This document shows positions 42,726 to 55,126 of a stretch of DNA of 64,000 bases, in pieces; the stretch's first letter is position 1, and each line of letters begins with the position of its first letter. The DNA is from Cepaea nemoralis (lineage: Eukaryota > Mollusca > Gastropoda > Stylommatophora > Helicidae). The notes below the pieces were generated by a model that saw only the letters and a list, made by a program, of their open reading frames with translations, ran no database searches and was not told the DNA's origin. The translations under genes were made by a program, and so were the position numbers. The stretch is from contig JACEFZ010004157.1 of the NCBI GenBank assembly GCA_014155875.1, positions 246,501-310,500 on the forward strand, in the 5' to 3' direction.

Positions 42726-42919
42726 GTCGGGAACGGGAACTTATATGACTACTTATATGAATTAAATGAGATGCTCCCCACCAGGAGTTGGGCGATGCCG
42801 GGCCGGGTCAGACAGACAGACAGATAGATAGTCGGAACGGGAACTTATATGACTACTTATATGAATTAAATGAGCTGCTCCCCACCAGAGTCTGGGCGAA
42901 GCCGGGCCGGGTCAGCTAG
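42533..42919. repeat. GACA tracts alternating with three copies of the Helitron 3' end
   Basis: GACA tracts at 42533-42556, 42628-42726 and 42809-42830 alternate with a ~75-85 bp unit reading CTTATATGACTACTTATAT ... GCCGGGCCGGGTCA. Only the third copy ends in CAGCTAGT, the real terminus. Confidence 0.92.
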
Positions 42920-43626
42920 TTACTAATAAATGCTAGTGAAGGACAGGCCGTGATGGCGTTGTTAATAGGTGTTCTGTTTTCGAACAACGTCACCGCACAT
43001 TAACCAAACCCATACGTGCCCAGTCCCCCGATGATGCAGCCGATCCTCAATATTTCTGCTCATTGTTCCCAAGAGAAGTTAGTTATGATGTCTTCTCTCT
43101 TTGCCCCGAAGAAAGGTATTGTTTGTAGAGAGTACAAAGCATTACATGTACAGACACCGAGTTACATTTCTAGTTGTCGTGATGTTCCTTCCAAATGCAT
43201 GAACAGCTGGAGACGATGTGGTTTGCAGGTAGTATGTTCACCTCTAACCTCGTAAGCAGACGATATGAAGTTTTTTGTGTGCGGTTCGTGTTCCAACGAC
43301 ATAAATTGGTTCGTGTTTTAATCAACACAACCTACTTATGGTATAGACTCCCCACTCCAATCCCCTTCCTTTATCGTATGATGGTGTGTCGAATGGCCAG
43401 CATTTTCTGATCATGGCGGAAAAAAATAGAGAAGGCCAATCATATAATGTAAACATCAATAATAGAGCCAAAACATGACAAAATAGATGAATGCACTCAG
43501 TTACTCATAGCTTGACTGCTGTCGTCAAGGTCAGCTAACTAGAGTAGCCCAAGACTCAAGTCCACCTTCAAGTAGCGGTCCTGCAACCAGATTGTATGAC
43601 CTGAGAGGTAAGGGATCAGCGCAGTA
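42920..43626. other. no recognisable feature
   Basis: Unassigned flank between the Helitron and the 86-bp satellite. Short open frames at 43016-43410 resemble nothing I know. Confidence 0.4.
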
Positions 43627-46600
43627 AATAAGGTTATCTTGTGTGGCCACTTTCCAGTCTGTCACTAGACATATATTTTATACGCAGAATCAGTGACTGT
43701 TTAACATGACAGAATAAGGTTATCTTGTGTGGCCACTTAACAGTCTGTCACTAGATATATATTTTATACGCAGAATCAGTGACTGTTTAACATGACAGAA
43801 TAAGGTTATCTTGTGTGGCCACTTCCCAGTCTGTCACTAGATATATATTTTATACGCAGAATCAGTGACTGTTTAACATGACAGAATAAGGTTATCTTGT
43901 GTGGCCACTTCCCAGTCTGTCACTAGATATATATTTTATACGCAGAATCAGTGACTGTTTAACATGACAGAATAAGGTTATCTTGTGTGGCCACTTCCCA
44001 GTCTGTCACTAGATATATATTTTATACGCAGAATCAGTGACTGTTTAACATGACAGAATAAGGTTATCTTGTGTGGCCACTTCCCAGTCTGTCACTAGAT
44101 ATATATTTTATACGCAGAATCAGTGACTGTTTAACATGACAGAATAAGGTTATCTTGTGTGGCCACTTCCCAGTCTGTCACTAGATATATATTTTATACG
44201 CAGAATCAGTGACTGTTTAACATGACAGAATAAGGTTATCTTGTGTGGCCACTTCCCAGTCTGTCACTAGATATATATTTTATACGCAGAATCAGTGACT
44301 GTTTAACATGACAGAATAAGGTTATCTTGTGTGGCCACTTCCCAGTCTGTCACTAGATATATATTTTATACGCAGAATCAGTGACTGTTTAACATGACAG
44401 AATAAGGTTATCTTGTGTGGCCACTTCCCAGTCTGTCACTAGATATATATTTTATACGCAGAATCAGTGACTGTTTAACATGACAGAATAAGGTTATCTT
44501 GTGTGGCCACTTCCCAGTCTGTCACTAGATATATATTTTATACGCAGAATCAGTGACTGTTTAACATGACAGAATAAGGTTATCTTGTGTGGCCACTTCC
44601 CAGTCTGTCACTAGATATATATTTTATACGCAGAATCAGTGACTGTTTAACATGACAGAATAAGGTTATCTTGTGTGGCCACTTCCCAGTCTGTCACTAG
44701 ATATATATTTTATACGCAGAATCAGTGACTGTTTAACATGACAGAATAAGGTTATCTTGTGTGGCCACTTCCCAGTCTGTCACTAGATATATATTTTATA
44801 CGCAGAATCAGTGACTGTTTAACATGACAGAATAAGGTTATCTTGTGTGGCCACTTCCCAGTCTGTCACTAGATATATATTTTATACGCAGAATCAGTGA
44901 CTGTTTAACATGACAGAATAAGGTTATCTTGTGTGGCCACTTCCCAGTCTGTCACTAGATATATATTTTATACGCAGAATCAGTGACTGTTTAACATGAC
45001 AGAATAAGGTTATCTTGTGTGGCCACTTCCCAGTCTGTCACTAGACTATATATTTTATACGCAGAATCAGTGACTGTTTAACATGACAGAATAAGGTTAT
45101 CTTGTGTGGCCACTTCCCAGTCTGTCACTAGATATATATTTTATACGCAGAATCAGTGACTGTTTAACATGACAGAATAAGGTTATCTTGTGTGGCCACT
45201 TCCCAGTCTGTCACTAGATATATATTTTATACGCAGAATCAGTGACTGTTTAACATGACAGAATAAGGTTATCTTGTGTGGCCACTTCCCAGTCTGTCAC
45301 TAGATATATATTTTATACGCAGAATCAGTGACTGTTTAACATGACAGAATAAGGTTATCTTGTGTGGCCACTTCCCAGTCTGTCACTAGATATATATTTT
45401 ATACGCAGAATCAGTGACTGTTTAACATGACAGAATAAGGTTATCTTGTGTGGCCACTTCCCAGTCTGTCACTAGACTATATATTTTATACGCAGAATCA
45501 GTGACTGTTAACATGACAGAATAAGGTTATCTTGTGTGGCCACTTCCCAGTCTGTCACTAGATATATATTTTATACGCAGAATCAGTGACTGTTTAACAT
45601 GACAGAATAAGGTTATCTTGTGTGGCCACTTCCCAGTCTGTCACTAGACATATATTTTATACGCAGAATCAGTGACTGTTTAACATGACAGAATAAGGTT
45701 ATCTTGTGTGGCCACTTCCCAGTCTGTCACTAGATATATATTTTATACGCAGAATCAGTGACTGTTTAACATGACAGAATAAGGTTATCTTGTGTGGCCA
45801 CTTCCCAGTCTGTCACTAGACATATATTTTATACGCAGAATCAGTGACTGTTTAACATGACAGAATAAGGTTATCTTGTGTGGCCACTTCCCAGTCTGTC
45901 ACTAGACATATATTTTATACGCAGAATCAGTGACTGTTTAACATGACAGAATAAGGTTATCTTGTGTGGCCACTTCCCAGTCTGTCACTAGATATATAGT
46001 TTATACGCAGAATCAGTGACTGTTTAACATGACAGAATAAGGTTATCTTGTGTGGCCACTTCTCCAGTCTGTCACTAGACATATATTTTATACGCAGAAT
46101 CAGTGACTGTTTAACATGACAGAATAAGGTTATCTTGTGTGGCCACTTCCCAGTCTGTCACTAGACATATATTTTATACGCAGAATCAGTGACTGTTTAA
46201 CATGACAGAATAAGGTTATCTTGTGTGGCCACTTCCCAGTCTGTCACTAGACATATATTTTATACGCAGAATCAGTGACTGTTTAACATGACAGAATAAG
46301 GTTATCTTGTGTGGCCACTTCCCAGTCTGTCACTAGACATATATTGTATACGCAGAATCAGTGACTGTTTAACATGACAGAATAAGGTTATCTTGTGTGG
46401 CCACTTCCCAGTCTGTCACTAGATATATATTTTATACGCAGAATCAGTGACTGTTAACATGACAGAATAAGGTTATCTTGTGTGGCCACTTCCCAGTCTG
46501 TCACTAGACATATATTTTATACGCAGAATCAGTGACTGTTTAACATGACAGAATAAGGTTATCTTGTGTGGCCACTTCCCAGTCTGTCACTAGACATATA

Positions 46601-46640
46601 TTTTATACGCAGAATCAGTGACTGTTTAACATGACAGAAT
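43627..46640. repeat. 86-bp satellite, ~35 copies, very homogeneous
   Basis: Period 86 bp (43629 to 43715 for the same base). Units contain AAGGTTATCTTGTGTGGCCA, CTTCCCAGTCTGTCACTAGA and CAGAATCAGTGACTGTTTAA. Units between ~43800 and 45030 look identical. From ~45600 the variant TAGACATATA replaces TAGATATATA in most units. Rare one-base indels occur (CTAGACTATATA, GACTGTTAACA, TTCTCCAG). Confidence 0.98.
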
Positions 46641-46932
46641 GCACTCGCTCGCTTTGAACTCAAGCGTAGTCCATACACACTACTTCTAGTACTTCTAGTA
46701 GTACTGGACTGGAATTTGCAAGTGTATTAGCTTTCTCTATTACCAGTGTCCCTCTTCATCAAACGAACCAACTCCGACTTTAGAGATACTTGTAATTAAC
46801 GTCCCCAAGTCAAGGACGATAAGTCAACATCTTAGTCCATCTGACCAGTATAGGGGTTGAAACCGTTACCTCAGCATCAGCACACCGGATGGTTAGGAAC
46901 GAGCGCTCTCATCCATTGCGTCGTCCTGACCT
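46641..46932 (-). mobile_element. SINE-B copy 4, abutting the 86-bp satellite
   Basis: The plus strand shows the reverse complement: GCACTCGCTCGCTTTGAACT, CAAGCGTAGTCCATA, TTGTAATTAACGTCC, GGGGTTGAAACC (B box) and CATTGCGTCGTCCTGACC (head). Its 3' end is at 46641, where the satellite begins with no linker. Confidence 0.85.
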
Positions 46933-48257
46933 AATTACAGCCATTTCATAGACAGTTCGTATGTTCACATGTTCAATAATATCTATTCTCCATCCAAATG
47001 TATTGCAACACTTATCCAGCGATATGTAAGATCACGGAGAGTTTATGCTCCATCGTGTTGGCGCTGGGTACTCACGGCCTATCACAAGTGCTAATTCTGA
47101 GGGCACTTACATCCTAACTGGCGGGAGGGAACTCATTACGTGTCATTGTCTCCGTGTATGTACAAGTCATGGGTGAGAGGATGAACACTCGTCAATTCTC
47201 ACGTTGTGTAGTCATGGAAACCGACAGACGCCATGCGAGGCTCAAATTGATGCCCCTGACTGAGCTGCTTGTAACTTTCAAGGGTTTGCTGTGGGGAAAT
47301 GTCTGAAGTGGCTGCACTACTAAGACCACAGTTTACGACTTCGATGGGGTACATGTGAGACGGGTATCGACCATTTTATGAAGCCAAGTAGCTGGAAAAT
47401 GAACCTCGTTCGGGGTATCTGAAATAGACTGCGACGGCGATGAAGATGTAGTGGTGTATACAAGAACAGGGTCACCTGTTGGAAAATATGGCGTGTGGGA
47501 AAATATAACGCACTTGACTAGTTAGTTCTCACACTAGCGTAATTTTTGTATAGTTGTTGCGACGACAGCATTGCAGGAAACTAAGCGTGGAAAGATGACA
47601 TAGATAAGGACGAAAGCTTTGTTGAAATAATGAAAAGTTAGAAGATAAAGTAGTCGAGATGAAGGAGATGTTCATAAAATGGTAAATATTGTGAAGTGAA
47701 CGAAAAAAAGTAAAACCAGTTTTGGGAAATGATGTCTTTCGTCAAGTCTCATACCCCGCATCAGATAAGAAGTAAATGTTTAGATACGTACCACTTAAGA
47801 ACCCGGAATGGTGACTCTTGCACATATGAGAATACAAAATGAAATTCTTCGAGAAAAATAATTCTGAGAGGGAACATAGAGCGAGTAAGAGAGATGATAA
47901 CTTATGTCAAAAGCATTGACATCAGACAGGCCATCTGCCGGGTATCTATGATATCTTTACCCGATATAAAATTCGAGTTTGACCTGGAAACAATGGGGTT
48001 GTCCTAGTTCGGGGATAGCCAATCGTATTAAAGGGGCTGGCGTACACTGTGCATGAAGTTGCTGGAGTGTGCGGTGTTAGTGTTAGCGGGCTGGACTTTT
48101 CCTCATTGATCTGGACTCCCAGGTCAATCCAACTTAACATTCGTACCAGGAAATATTTGAAGAAATAAAGGCAGCCAGCGTGACCACGACCCTAATGACC
48201 TGCATATACGGACTACATCACCCACGGGGTGCCGCTGTGTCTAAGAAATAGACGCTA
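46933..48257. other. no recognisable feature
   Basis: About 1.3 kb without repeats or supported coding potential. Confidence 0.4.
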
Positions 48258-48466
48258 TGACCACCGTATGTCCTGTGCTCCCTTAGTTAGGTGTGTGAAG
48301 GGCTCCTTTACTGACCACCGTATGTCCAGTGCTCCCTTAAGTGTGTGAAGGGCACCTTTACTGACCACCGTATGTCCAGTGCTCCCTTAAGTGTGTGAAG
48401 GGCACCTTTAATGACTACCATATGTCCCGTGCTCCCTTAGGTGTGTGAAGGGCTCCTGTACTGACT
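48258..48466. repeat. ~50-bp tandem repeat, 4 copies
   Basis: Units start TGACCACCGTATGTCC(A/T)GTG and end GAAGGGCACCTTTAC. The first unit has a GTTAG insertion. Confidence 0.92.
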
Positions 48467-48547
48467 CTAGCCCTAGGCCCACACGTAGACTAGGATAGTT
48501 CATCGTTGCCCCACTGAACATGATGAAGTGTGGTTTCACCACATTCG

Positions 48548-48765
48548 ACGGGGCGGGGGTGAGGGGAAGGTTGAGGCGGGGGGGAGGGAAGGACTATTTA
48601 CAACAACAAAAATAAGATGGGCTTCTAAGAGGGGGCGGAGGTGTGGGGGTGGTTAGAGGGGAAGGGTTTTACAATAAAGGGCTACTAAGAATGGCGGGGG
48701 TGGGGGTGATTCGGGGGGGGGGGGGGTTTACAAAAAAACAAACAAATAAGATGTGCTTCTAAGGT
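48548..48765. repeat. G-rich triple repeat
   Basis: Three diverged units, each with a TTTACAA(C/T/A)A start, a GGGCT(T/A)CTAAGA-like middle and a long G-rich stretch. Runs reach ~14 G near 48714-48727. G-quadruplex-prone. Confidence 0.7.
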
Positions 48766-48979
48766 CGACACAGTCTCAAAAGGGTAGCAGAAAATGTTCC
48801 GGGTAAGTTAAGACGCCTGGCTGATGTTGGCCATATCACACAAACTATGGATTGGTGTATGCAAACACGGGGCTAGCACCATATATCAAACAGGCCATGT
48901 GGTAAAAGGATCTCTACTGGTTAAAACGGTGATGGATGATTGGGCACGGCTTGAGGCTAGCCGCGTGTTGTTATAGATC

Positions 48980-49724
48980 GGTCGGCACTTGATGGACCAT
49001 GTCTTGAATAGTTTGACGCCCTTTACGTCGGCACTTGATGAACGGTGTCTTGATCAGTTTTAAGTCCTTTACGTCGTCATTTGATGAACGATGTCTTGAT
49101 CAGTTTTACGTCGTCGCCACTTGATGAACGAAGTCTTGATCAGCTTTACGTCCTTTACGTCGCCACTTGATGAAAGATGTCTTGATCAGCTTTACGTCCT
49201 TTACGTCGCCACTTGATGAACGATATCTTGATCAGCTTTACGTCCTTTACGTCGCCACTTGATGAACGATGTCTTGGTCAGCTTTACGTCGCCATTTGAT
49301 GAACGATGTCTTGATCAGCTTTACGTCGCAACTTGATGAAAATCAGCTTGACGTCCTTTACGTCTCCACTTGATGAACGAAGTATTGATCAGCTTTATGT
49401 CCTTTATGTCGCCACTTGATGGGCCATGTCTTGAATAGTTTCACGTCCTTTACGTCGCCACTTGATGAACGATGTCTTGATCAGCTTTACGTCGGCACTT
49501 GATGGGCGATGTCTTGATCAGCTTTACGTCCTTTACGTCGCCACTTGATGAACGATGTCTTGAATAGCTTGACGTCCTTGATGTCGGCACTTGACGGACG
49601 ATGTCTACAACAGCTTGATGTCCTGTACGTCGGCACTTGACGGGCAATGTCGTGAATAGCTTGACGACCCTTACGTCGACACTTCATGGGCGATGTCTTG
49701 AGTAGCTTGACGTCCTTTACGTCC
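48980..49724. repeat. ~46-bp minisatellite with a shorter ~37-bp form, ~17 copies
   Basis: Units read CGTCGCCACTTGATGAACGA, TGTCTTGATCAGCTTTACGT, with or without CCTTTACGT before the next unit. The short form lacks one of two ACGT-bounded blocks. Minus-strand frames of ~65 codons are artefacts. Confidence 0.92.
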
Positions 49725-50736
49725 CAAAAAATATGCTGGTTCCCGTTTTAGACTACGTCGACCTGGAAGACCATGACCATTTTTAAAAGAAATGTACATT
49801 AAAAAAAATTTCGGCTTGAGTGCATGGATCTCTGGAGTGAAAAAGAAAACTGCTGTGTACACTTCACGTCAATGAACATACTGGGTTACCTGGGTGTGGC
49901 ATACTGAACAGAGGACTGGCGTGCTGAAACAAGCTTCTGGGATTTAAAACAACTTTTAAACAAGCTTCCGCTCAATATTTTAATCTTAGGACCGCTGTAT
50001 CGGTCTGTGGTACACGATAGCCTTGTAACGTTCCAACTGAATTTACTCTGCGAAGGCGGAAAGAATGGAAAGTGGTTGCCCCGCCTAGTATATGTAGAAA
50101 TCTACCACGCCACCATTCCAGAACAGCGTCTTCCATCAGCTTTACCTTTTTTATGCAGTTAAGGAGTGGCCCGAAATGTTTACCGGCTATTTCTTGGCAA
50201 ATGACCAAATTCCACCCATCTCCACCTCGTAAAGCCGTGAAATCCACACTTGACAAACAACGACAGGACCCACGATGTATTTGCCTTTACTTTATAACCC
50301 CGTTAAACTCGCTGGTAACTAACATTTCTATGAACGTTCTAAAGTCTAAACAGTGTATCATATGCGGGGGGTGGATGAGCCAATACGTGGTCGTGAAAGA
50401 AATCCACAGCAACCAAGCTCCAGAGTCAAGCCAGCCTTGTCCGCAGACTCTCACACTGTTGTCCTTGTTTCAGGGCTGGCTTTCTCACGCCTCCTCATTT
50501 TTCTGATATCCTGGCAGATAGGAAAGGCCACACTGAAATATGCAGCACTTTGTTCTCTCACTGAGTGTCTGTCTTTTCTATTGTCTGTCCTTTATCTCTG
50601 TGTTATTATAACTGTTTTCTCTTGGCCGCCTTATGCAAACCAACCCAAAAAAAAATGCATGCGTTTCTTTTTTCTTTGTGTTTTGTCTGTGTGCTAATCT
50701 TCATTATGATAAATAGCATCAATTGTCACCCTTAAT
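49725..50736. other. no gene recognised
   Basis: A minus-strand open frame of 94 codons at 49972-50256 and overlapping plus-strand frames at 50072-50697 show no domain or family that I recognise and may be chance. An A run lies near 50645. Confidence 0.4.
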
Positions 50737-51146
50737 TGCTCACTCACTCACTCACTCACTCACTCACTCACTCACTCACTCACTCACTCACTCACTCACT
50801 CCCTCCAGCCCTCCCTCACTCCCTCACTCACTCACTCACTCACTCACTCCCTCCAGCCCTCCCTCACTCCCTCACTCACTCACTCACTCACTCACTCACT
50901 CACTCACACATGCACGCACGCACGCACGCACGCACGCACTCACTCACTCACTCACTCACTCATTCACTCACTCGCTAACTCACTCACTCACTCACTCACT
51001 CATTCACCCTGTCGCTGAAACACTCACTCACACACTCATTCAATCAAACAATCAATTAATCATTGATTCACTCACTCACCCATTCGCTCACTCACTCGCT
51101 CACTCATTCACCTACACAAACACTGCCACACTGACTATATCACACA

Positions 51147-51189
<43 letters not shown>

Positions 51190-51250
51190 ACACACATACA
51201 CACACACTCACCCACTCACTCTTTGTTAGCTCACGCACTCACTCACTCAT
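50737..51250. repeat. CACT tetranucleotide tract with CA and CGCA blocks
   Basis: (CACT)n with CCCTCCAG and GCACGCAC interruptions, a CA-rich block at 51140-51200, then CACT again. The His-Ser-Leu-Thr frames are artefacts. Confidence 0.96.
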
Positions 51251-51397
51251 TGGTCGCTCGCGCAATGTCTGTTAACTCAGCATTTGATTCATTTGATAAC
51301 TAACTGGCATGTTTGATCATTAACACTTTCTTTTATTCAGTAACTAACGCAACCATTTATTGTTCGTTTACCCACTCACTCATTGCCCTTATACTTA

Positions 51398-53265
51398 CTC
51401 AACTCCTAAGTCCCCAATTACTCCTTCAGCCGTCCACCTCCCACAGCCACCCACTACTCCCTCAGCCACCCATTACTCCCGCAGCCATCCACTACTCCCT
51501 CAGTCACCCACTACTCCCGCAGTCATTCACTACTACCATAATCATCCATACTATCCCAGCCATCAACCACTCCCACAGCCACCCACTACTCCCTCAGCCA
51601 CCCATTACTCCCTCAGTCACCCACTACTCCCTCAGACATTCTCTACTCCCTCAGTCATCCACTACTCCCTCAGACATTCTCTACTCCCTCAGTCATCCAC
51701 TACTCCCTCTGTCATCCACTACTCCCTCTGTCATCCACTATTCTCTCAGTCACCCACTACTCCCTCAGACATTCTCTACTCCGTCAGTCACCCACTACTC
51801 CCTCAGACATTCACTACTCCCCCAGTCATCCACTACTCCCTCTGTCATCCACTACTTCCTCAGTCATTCACTACTCCCCCAGTCATCCACTACTCCCTCT
51901 GTCATCCACTACTCCCTCAGTTATTTACTACTCCCCCAGTCATCCACTACTCCCTCTGTCATCCACTACTTCCTCAGTCATTCACTACTCCCCCAGTCAT
52001 CCACTACTCCCTCTGTCATCCACTACTCCCTCAGACATTCTCTACTCCCTCAGTCACCCACTACTCCCTCAGACATTCTCTACTCCCTCAGTCATCCACT
52101 ACTCCCTCTGTCATCCACTACTTCCTCAGTCATTCACTACTCCCCCAGTCATCCACTACTTCCTCAGTCATTCACTACTCCCCCAGTCATCCACTACTCC
52201 CTCAGTTACCCACTACTCACTCAGTCATCCACTATTCTCTCAGTCACCCACTGCTCCCTCAGTTACCCACTACTCACTCAGTCATCCACTACTCCTCAGT
52301 TACCCACTACTCACTCAGTCATCCACTACTCCCGCAGTTACCCACTACTCACTCAGTCATCCACTATTCTCTCAGTCACCCACTACTCCCTCAGACATTC
52401 TCTGCTCCCTCAGTCATCCACTACTCCCTCAGACATTCTTTACTCCCTCAGTCACCCACTACTCCCTCAGACATTCTCTACTCCCTCAGTCATCCACTAC
52501 TCCCTCTTTCATCCACTACTTCCTCAGTCATTCACTACTCCCCCAGTCATCCACTACTCCCTCAGTTACCCACTACTCACTCAGTCATCCACTATTCTCT
52601 CAGTCACCCACTGCTCCCTCAGTTACCCACTACTCACTCAGTCATCCACTACTCCCTCAGTTACCCACTACTCACTCAGTCATCCACTACTCCCTCAGTT
52701 ACCCACTACTCACTCAGTCATCCACTATTCTCTCAGTCACCCACTACTCCCTCAGACATTCTCTACTCCCTCAGTCATCCACTACTCCCTCAGACATTCT
52801 CTACTCCCTCAGTCACCCACTACTCCCTCAGACATTCTCTACTCCCTCAGTCATCCACTACTCCCTCTGTCATCCACTACTTCCTCAGTCATTCACTACT
52901 CCCCCAGTCATCCACTACTCCCTCAGTTACCCACTACTCACTCAGTCATCCACTATTCTCTCAGTCACCCACTGCTCCCTCAGTCATCCACTATTCTTTC
53001 AGTCACCCACTTACTCCCTCAGTCATCCACTATTCCCTCAGTAACCCACTGCTCCCTCAGCCATCCACTGCTACCTCAGTCATCCACTACTACCTCAGTC
53101 ATCCACTACTACCCCAGTCATCCACTAATATCACAGTCACCTACTACCCCCTCATTCATCCACTACTCTCACAGTCATCAGCTACTTACCTCAGCCATCC
53201 ACTGCTACATCAGTCATCCACTAATGCCCCAGTCACCCACTATTCCCTCAATCACCCACATGTCA
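51398..53265. repeat. 19-bp minisatellite, ~98 copies
   Basis: Units such as CAGTCATCCACTACTCCCT and CAGACATTCTCTACTCCCT. Since 19 is not a multiple of three and the unit has no stop in any plus frame, two overlapping frames of 652 and 654 codons stay open. Blocks of CAGTTACCCACTACTCACT and CAGACATTCTCTACTCCCT recur in sets, a loose higher-order pattern. Confidence 0.95.
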
Positions 53266-53504
53266 GTGTGACATCTTTATCACTGTCGAAAATGATTTAC
53301 CCTGCGCTGTTGTCTAAGATTTGAGACATGAAAAGTTTGAGATAGGCAATTCGAAGGAATAGGGAGAGTGTTGAAGAATCTCAATATTCAAGTCCAATAT
53401 TAGCAGTTGCACAAGCTGTGCTTTGTGGGAGAGCTCGTTGTCTTGAAGCAAAGAAAGATTTTGAGAGCGTATTATTCATCTTGTTCTGGTAGCAGCTCCT
53501 ATTG
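53266..53504. other. spacer
   Basis: No feature seen. Confidence 0.4.
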
Positions 53505-53871
53505 CAGTGGTTCTCAACCGGTCGAGAATTCCCCCCCCCCCCGGAAACCCTAAAATTCCCCACTGGGGGGGGGGGGGGGTGGGCGGGATTAAGATTATTT
53601 TTCCCTCTAAATTTTACGGTGTTGTACTTCTCGCCCTAATGAAATTCGTTTTATAACGTAAGTAGACCCGCAAATTACGTTTTATGTAGATGTCTAGACG
53701 TATTCTAGTATGTGTTATTAAATTTAGCTTCCATTTTTATGTATACTATGTAAGGGTGGGGGAGGGGGGAGGGATTTATAGGGAGGAAATTCGAAAGGGG
53801 GGAAATGACGTTCTGAACATATGGTAAAAGGGGGGGGGGGGGCATGAGCCAAAAAAGGTTGAGAACCACTG
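53505..53871. mobile_element. hAT-type MITE, copy 1
   Basis: Terminal inverted repeats CAGTGGTTCTCAACC at the left and the complement GGTTGAGAACCACTG at the right, the terminus typical of many hAT elements. 367 bp with no transposase. The interior has long C and G runs and a core shared with 60458-60845 (TCTCGCCC ... GAAATTCGTTTTATAAC, AGTAGACCCGCAAAT). The flanking 8-mers TCCTATTG and TTCAAAAG do not match well, so the target duplication has decayed. Confidence 0.85.
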
Positions 53872-54344
53872 TTCAAAAGTTTGGTATGGAGTTCTGCATA
53901 GTACTGTCCATTAACCGCGATGCTACTAGATATAAATTCTTTCAATAGGACAGTCTTGGAAAGTCAAAAACAGTCGGCATCCCTTGTCATGCAGATTTCT
54001 GTGCTCTCAGCTTGGCAGGTGCGAGGCGCCCAGGGTTATCATTGCTGATATATATTGACAAGTAAACTGACACTAGATGAGACTTGGGTTCACCATTATT
54101 ACCTACAATCCAGCAATGAAAATATATATCTGTAGTTGTTATAACTGGCACTCTCTGAGCAACTTTCGACAGCATTTAGTCCTAATTTGAGTTTCACATT
54201 CTAAAGCAACTGGCTTATTGGACAGAGCTATTAGTGTGACTATTAATATGTCATTAAGAATGAACGCACTATTACATATATCTTTACAATTGTTTGTTAT
54301 TATTTGGATTTCAAAATCTTCCAAGAACCCAGTTTCCTCCAGGG
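53872..54344. other. no recognisable feature
   Basis: Spacer without supported signal. Confidence 0.4.
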
Positions 54345-54520
54345 AGTCTTCTTGGAAAAGTGTTCAACGACCCTAATTTCTCGGAGACTCCCAAGGGTCG
54401 TCGATGGAGCTACGAAGTTCGTGCTTTGTGCGACACTTTCAGCAGACCGTCCTGAGAAAGAGACCTAGTCATACGGGATAAAACCCGGTGCAATGAAGTC
54501 AATCCTCTTGACTTTTTAAA
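54345..54520 (+). mobile_element. SINE-E, head missing
   Basis: GGAGACTCCCAAGGGTCGTC, TTCGTGCTTTGTGCGACACT, and GGGATAAAACCCGGTGCAAT then GAAGTC match the SINE-E body and 3' end. Confidence 0.78.
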
Positions 54521-54529
54521 CTCATATTG

Positions 54530-55125
54530 AGCTTCCTCCAACGTAATGTTGACTGGCCCGAGTGCCTTTCATTTCTTCATGTAGCACATCTTCAAATTCA
54601 GCAGCAACTTGTTGGTGGGCCTTCACTATTGTCTTAAATACGTCCATCCTGTCACGTATCAACATGCCGCCTTGTATGTGGTCTGTCCATGTGTTGATTA
54701 TTTGTCTCCATTAATATTACGCCATCCTTCTGTTTTCTACATCCAGTGGGATTTTGTGTTGTCATTCCGGATAAGACATGTATTTGTTGATATATGGAAT
54801 GTGAATCTTTCTCAGTCTCCGCGCATTTCTAACTCTGCCGAATGTCTTTAGCCTCTTTGTATGTGCTTAATATATCTTTATATATACTATTATATCCTTC
54901 CTGTTCTTTCTTTTTCCTTCTGCTTGCATCCACAATGTGAATTATTTCAGGTGTTTTTCAATTCTTTGCTTGCATTTCTATGAATGCCGGAATGATTTAT
55001 GTATCGACTACTGCAGCATTGTTCACAAGAGCATGCATTATCTCCATGGCATTATATCTGTTCTGTACTGTGGCATTATACTGATCTCCAATTTCTTTGT
55101 CTATCTGAAAAACAAAAAAATGTAA
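54530..55125 (-). pseudogene. LINE RT N-terminal region relic
   Basis: Minus-strand fragments: QNRYNAMEIMHALVNNAAVV (like the NRY.AL linker between endonuclease and RT), DASRRKKKEQEGYNSIYKD, DGVILMET, INTWTDHIQ (like I..RWTEHI), EGPPTS, then HEEMKGTRAS and VNITLEE (like AL.EMK..KA.G.DNIT.E). The order fits the start of a LINE RT domain. Each match is short and frames change often, so the call is moderate. SINE-E copies lie on both sides. Confidence 0.5.
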
Positions 55126-55126
55126 G

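Larger units (their letters stand above)
40571..42919 (+). mobile_element. non-autonomous Helitron
   Basis: 5' end TCTATATCTATAAAACAAAG preceded by A at 40570, followed by a TGTATGTATG stretch and GATGAAATTTTCTACACGCC, which is the usual start of animal Helitrons. The 3' end reads GCGAAGCCGGGCCGGGTCAG then CTAG, followed by T at 42920, so it sits between A and T as Helitrons do and has no target duplication. A short CCAG/CTGG hairpin lies ~25 bp before the CTAG. No Rep/helicase ORF is present, so it depends on a partner. Cargo: a small LINE insertion, a 1.46-kb pyrimidine tract and GACA repeats with partial copies of the 3' end. Confidence 0.85.

Noticed and set aside
49972..50256. 94-codon minus-strand open frame as a host gene
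   Set aside because: No recognised motif, no upstream signals, and overlapping frames of similar length on the other strand. Could be chance.
51313..53324. Two overlapping 652- and 654-codon open frames
   Set aside because: Both frames run through the 19-bp repeat, which has no stop in any plus frame. Residues are only a permuted 19-residue motif and two frames cannot both be real.
53497..53879. 8-bp target duplication of MITE copy 1
   Set aside because: TCCTATTG and TTCAAAAG agree at only 4 of 8 positions.
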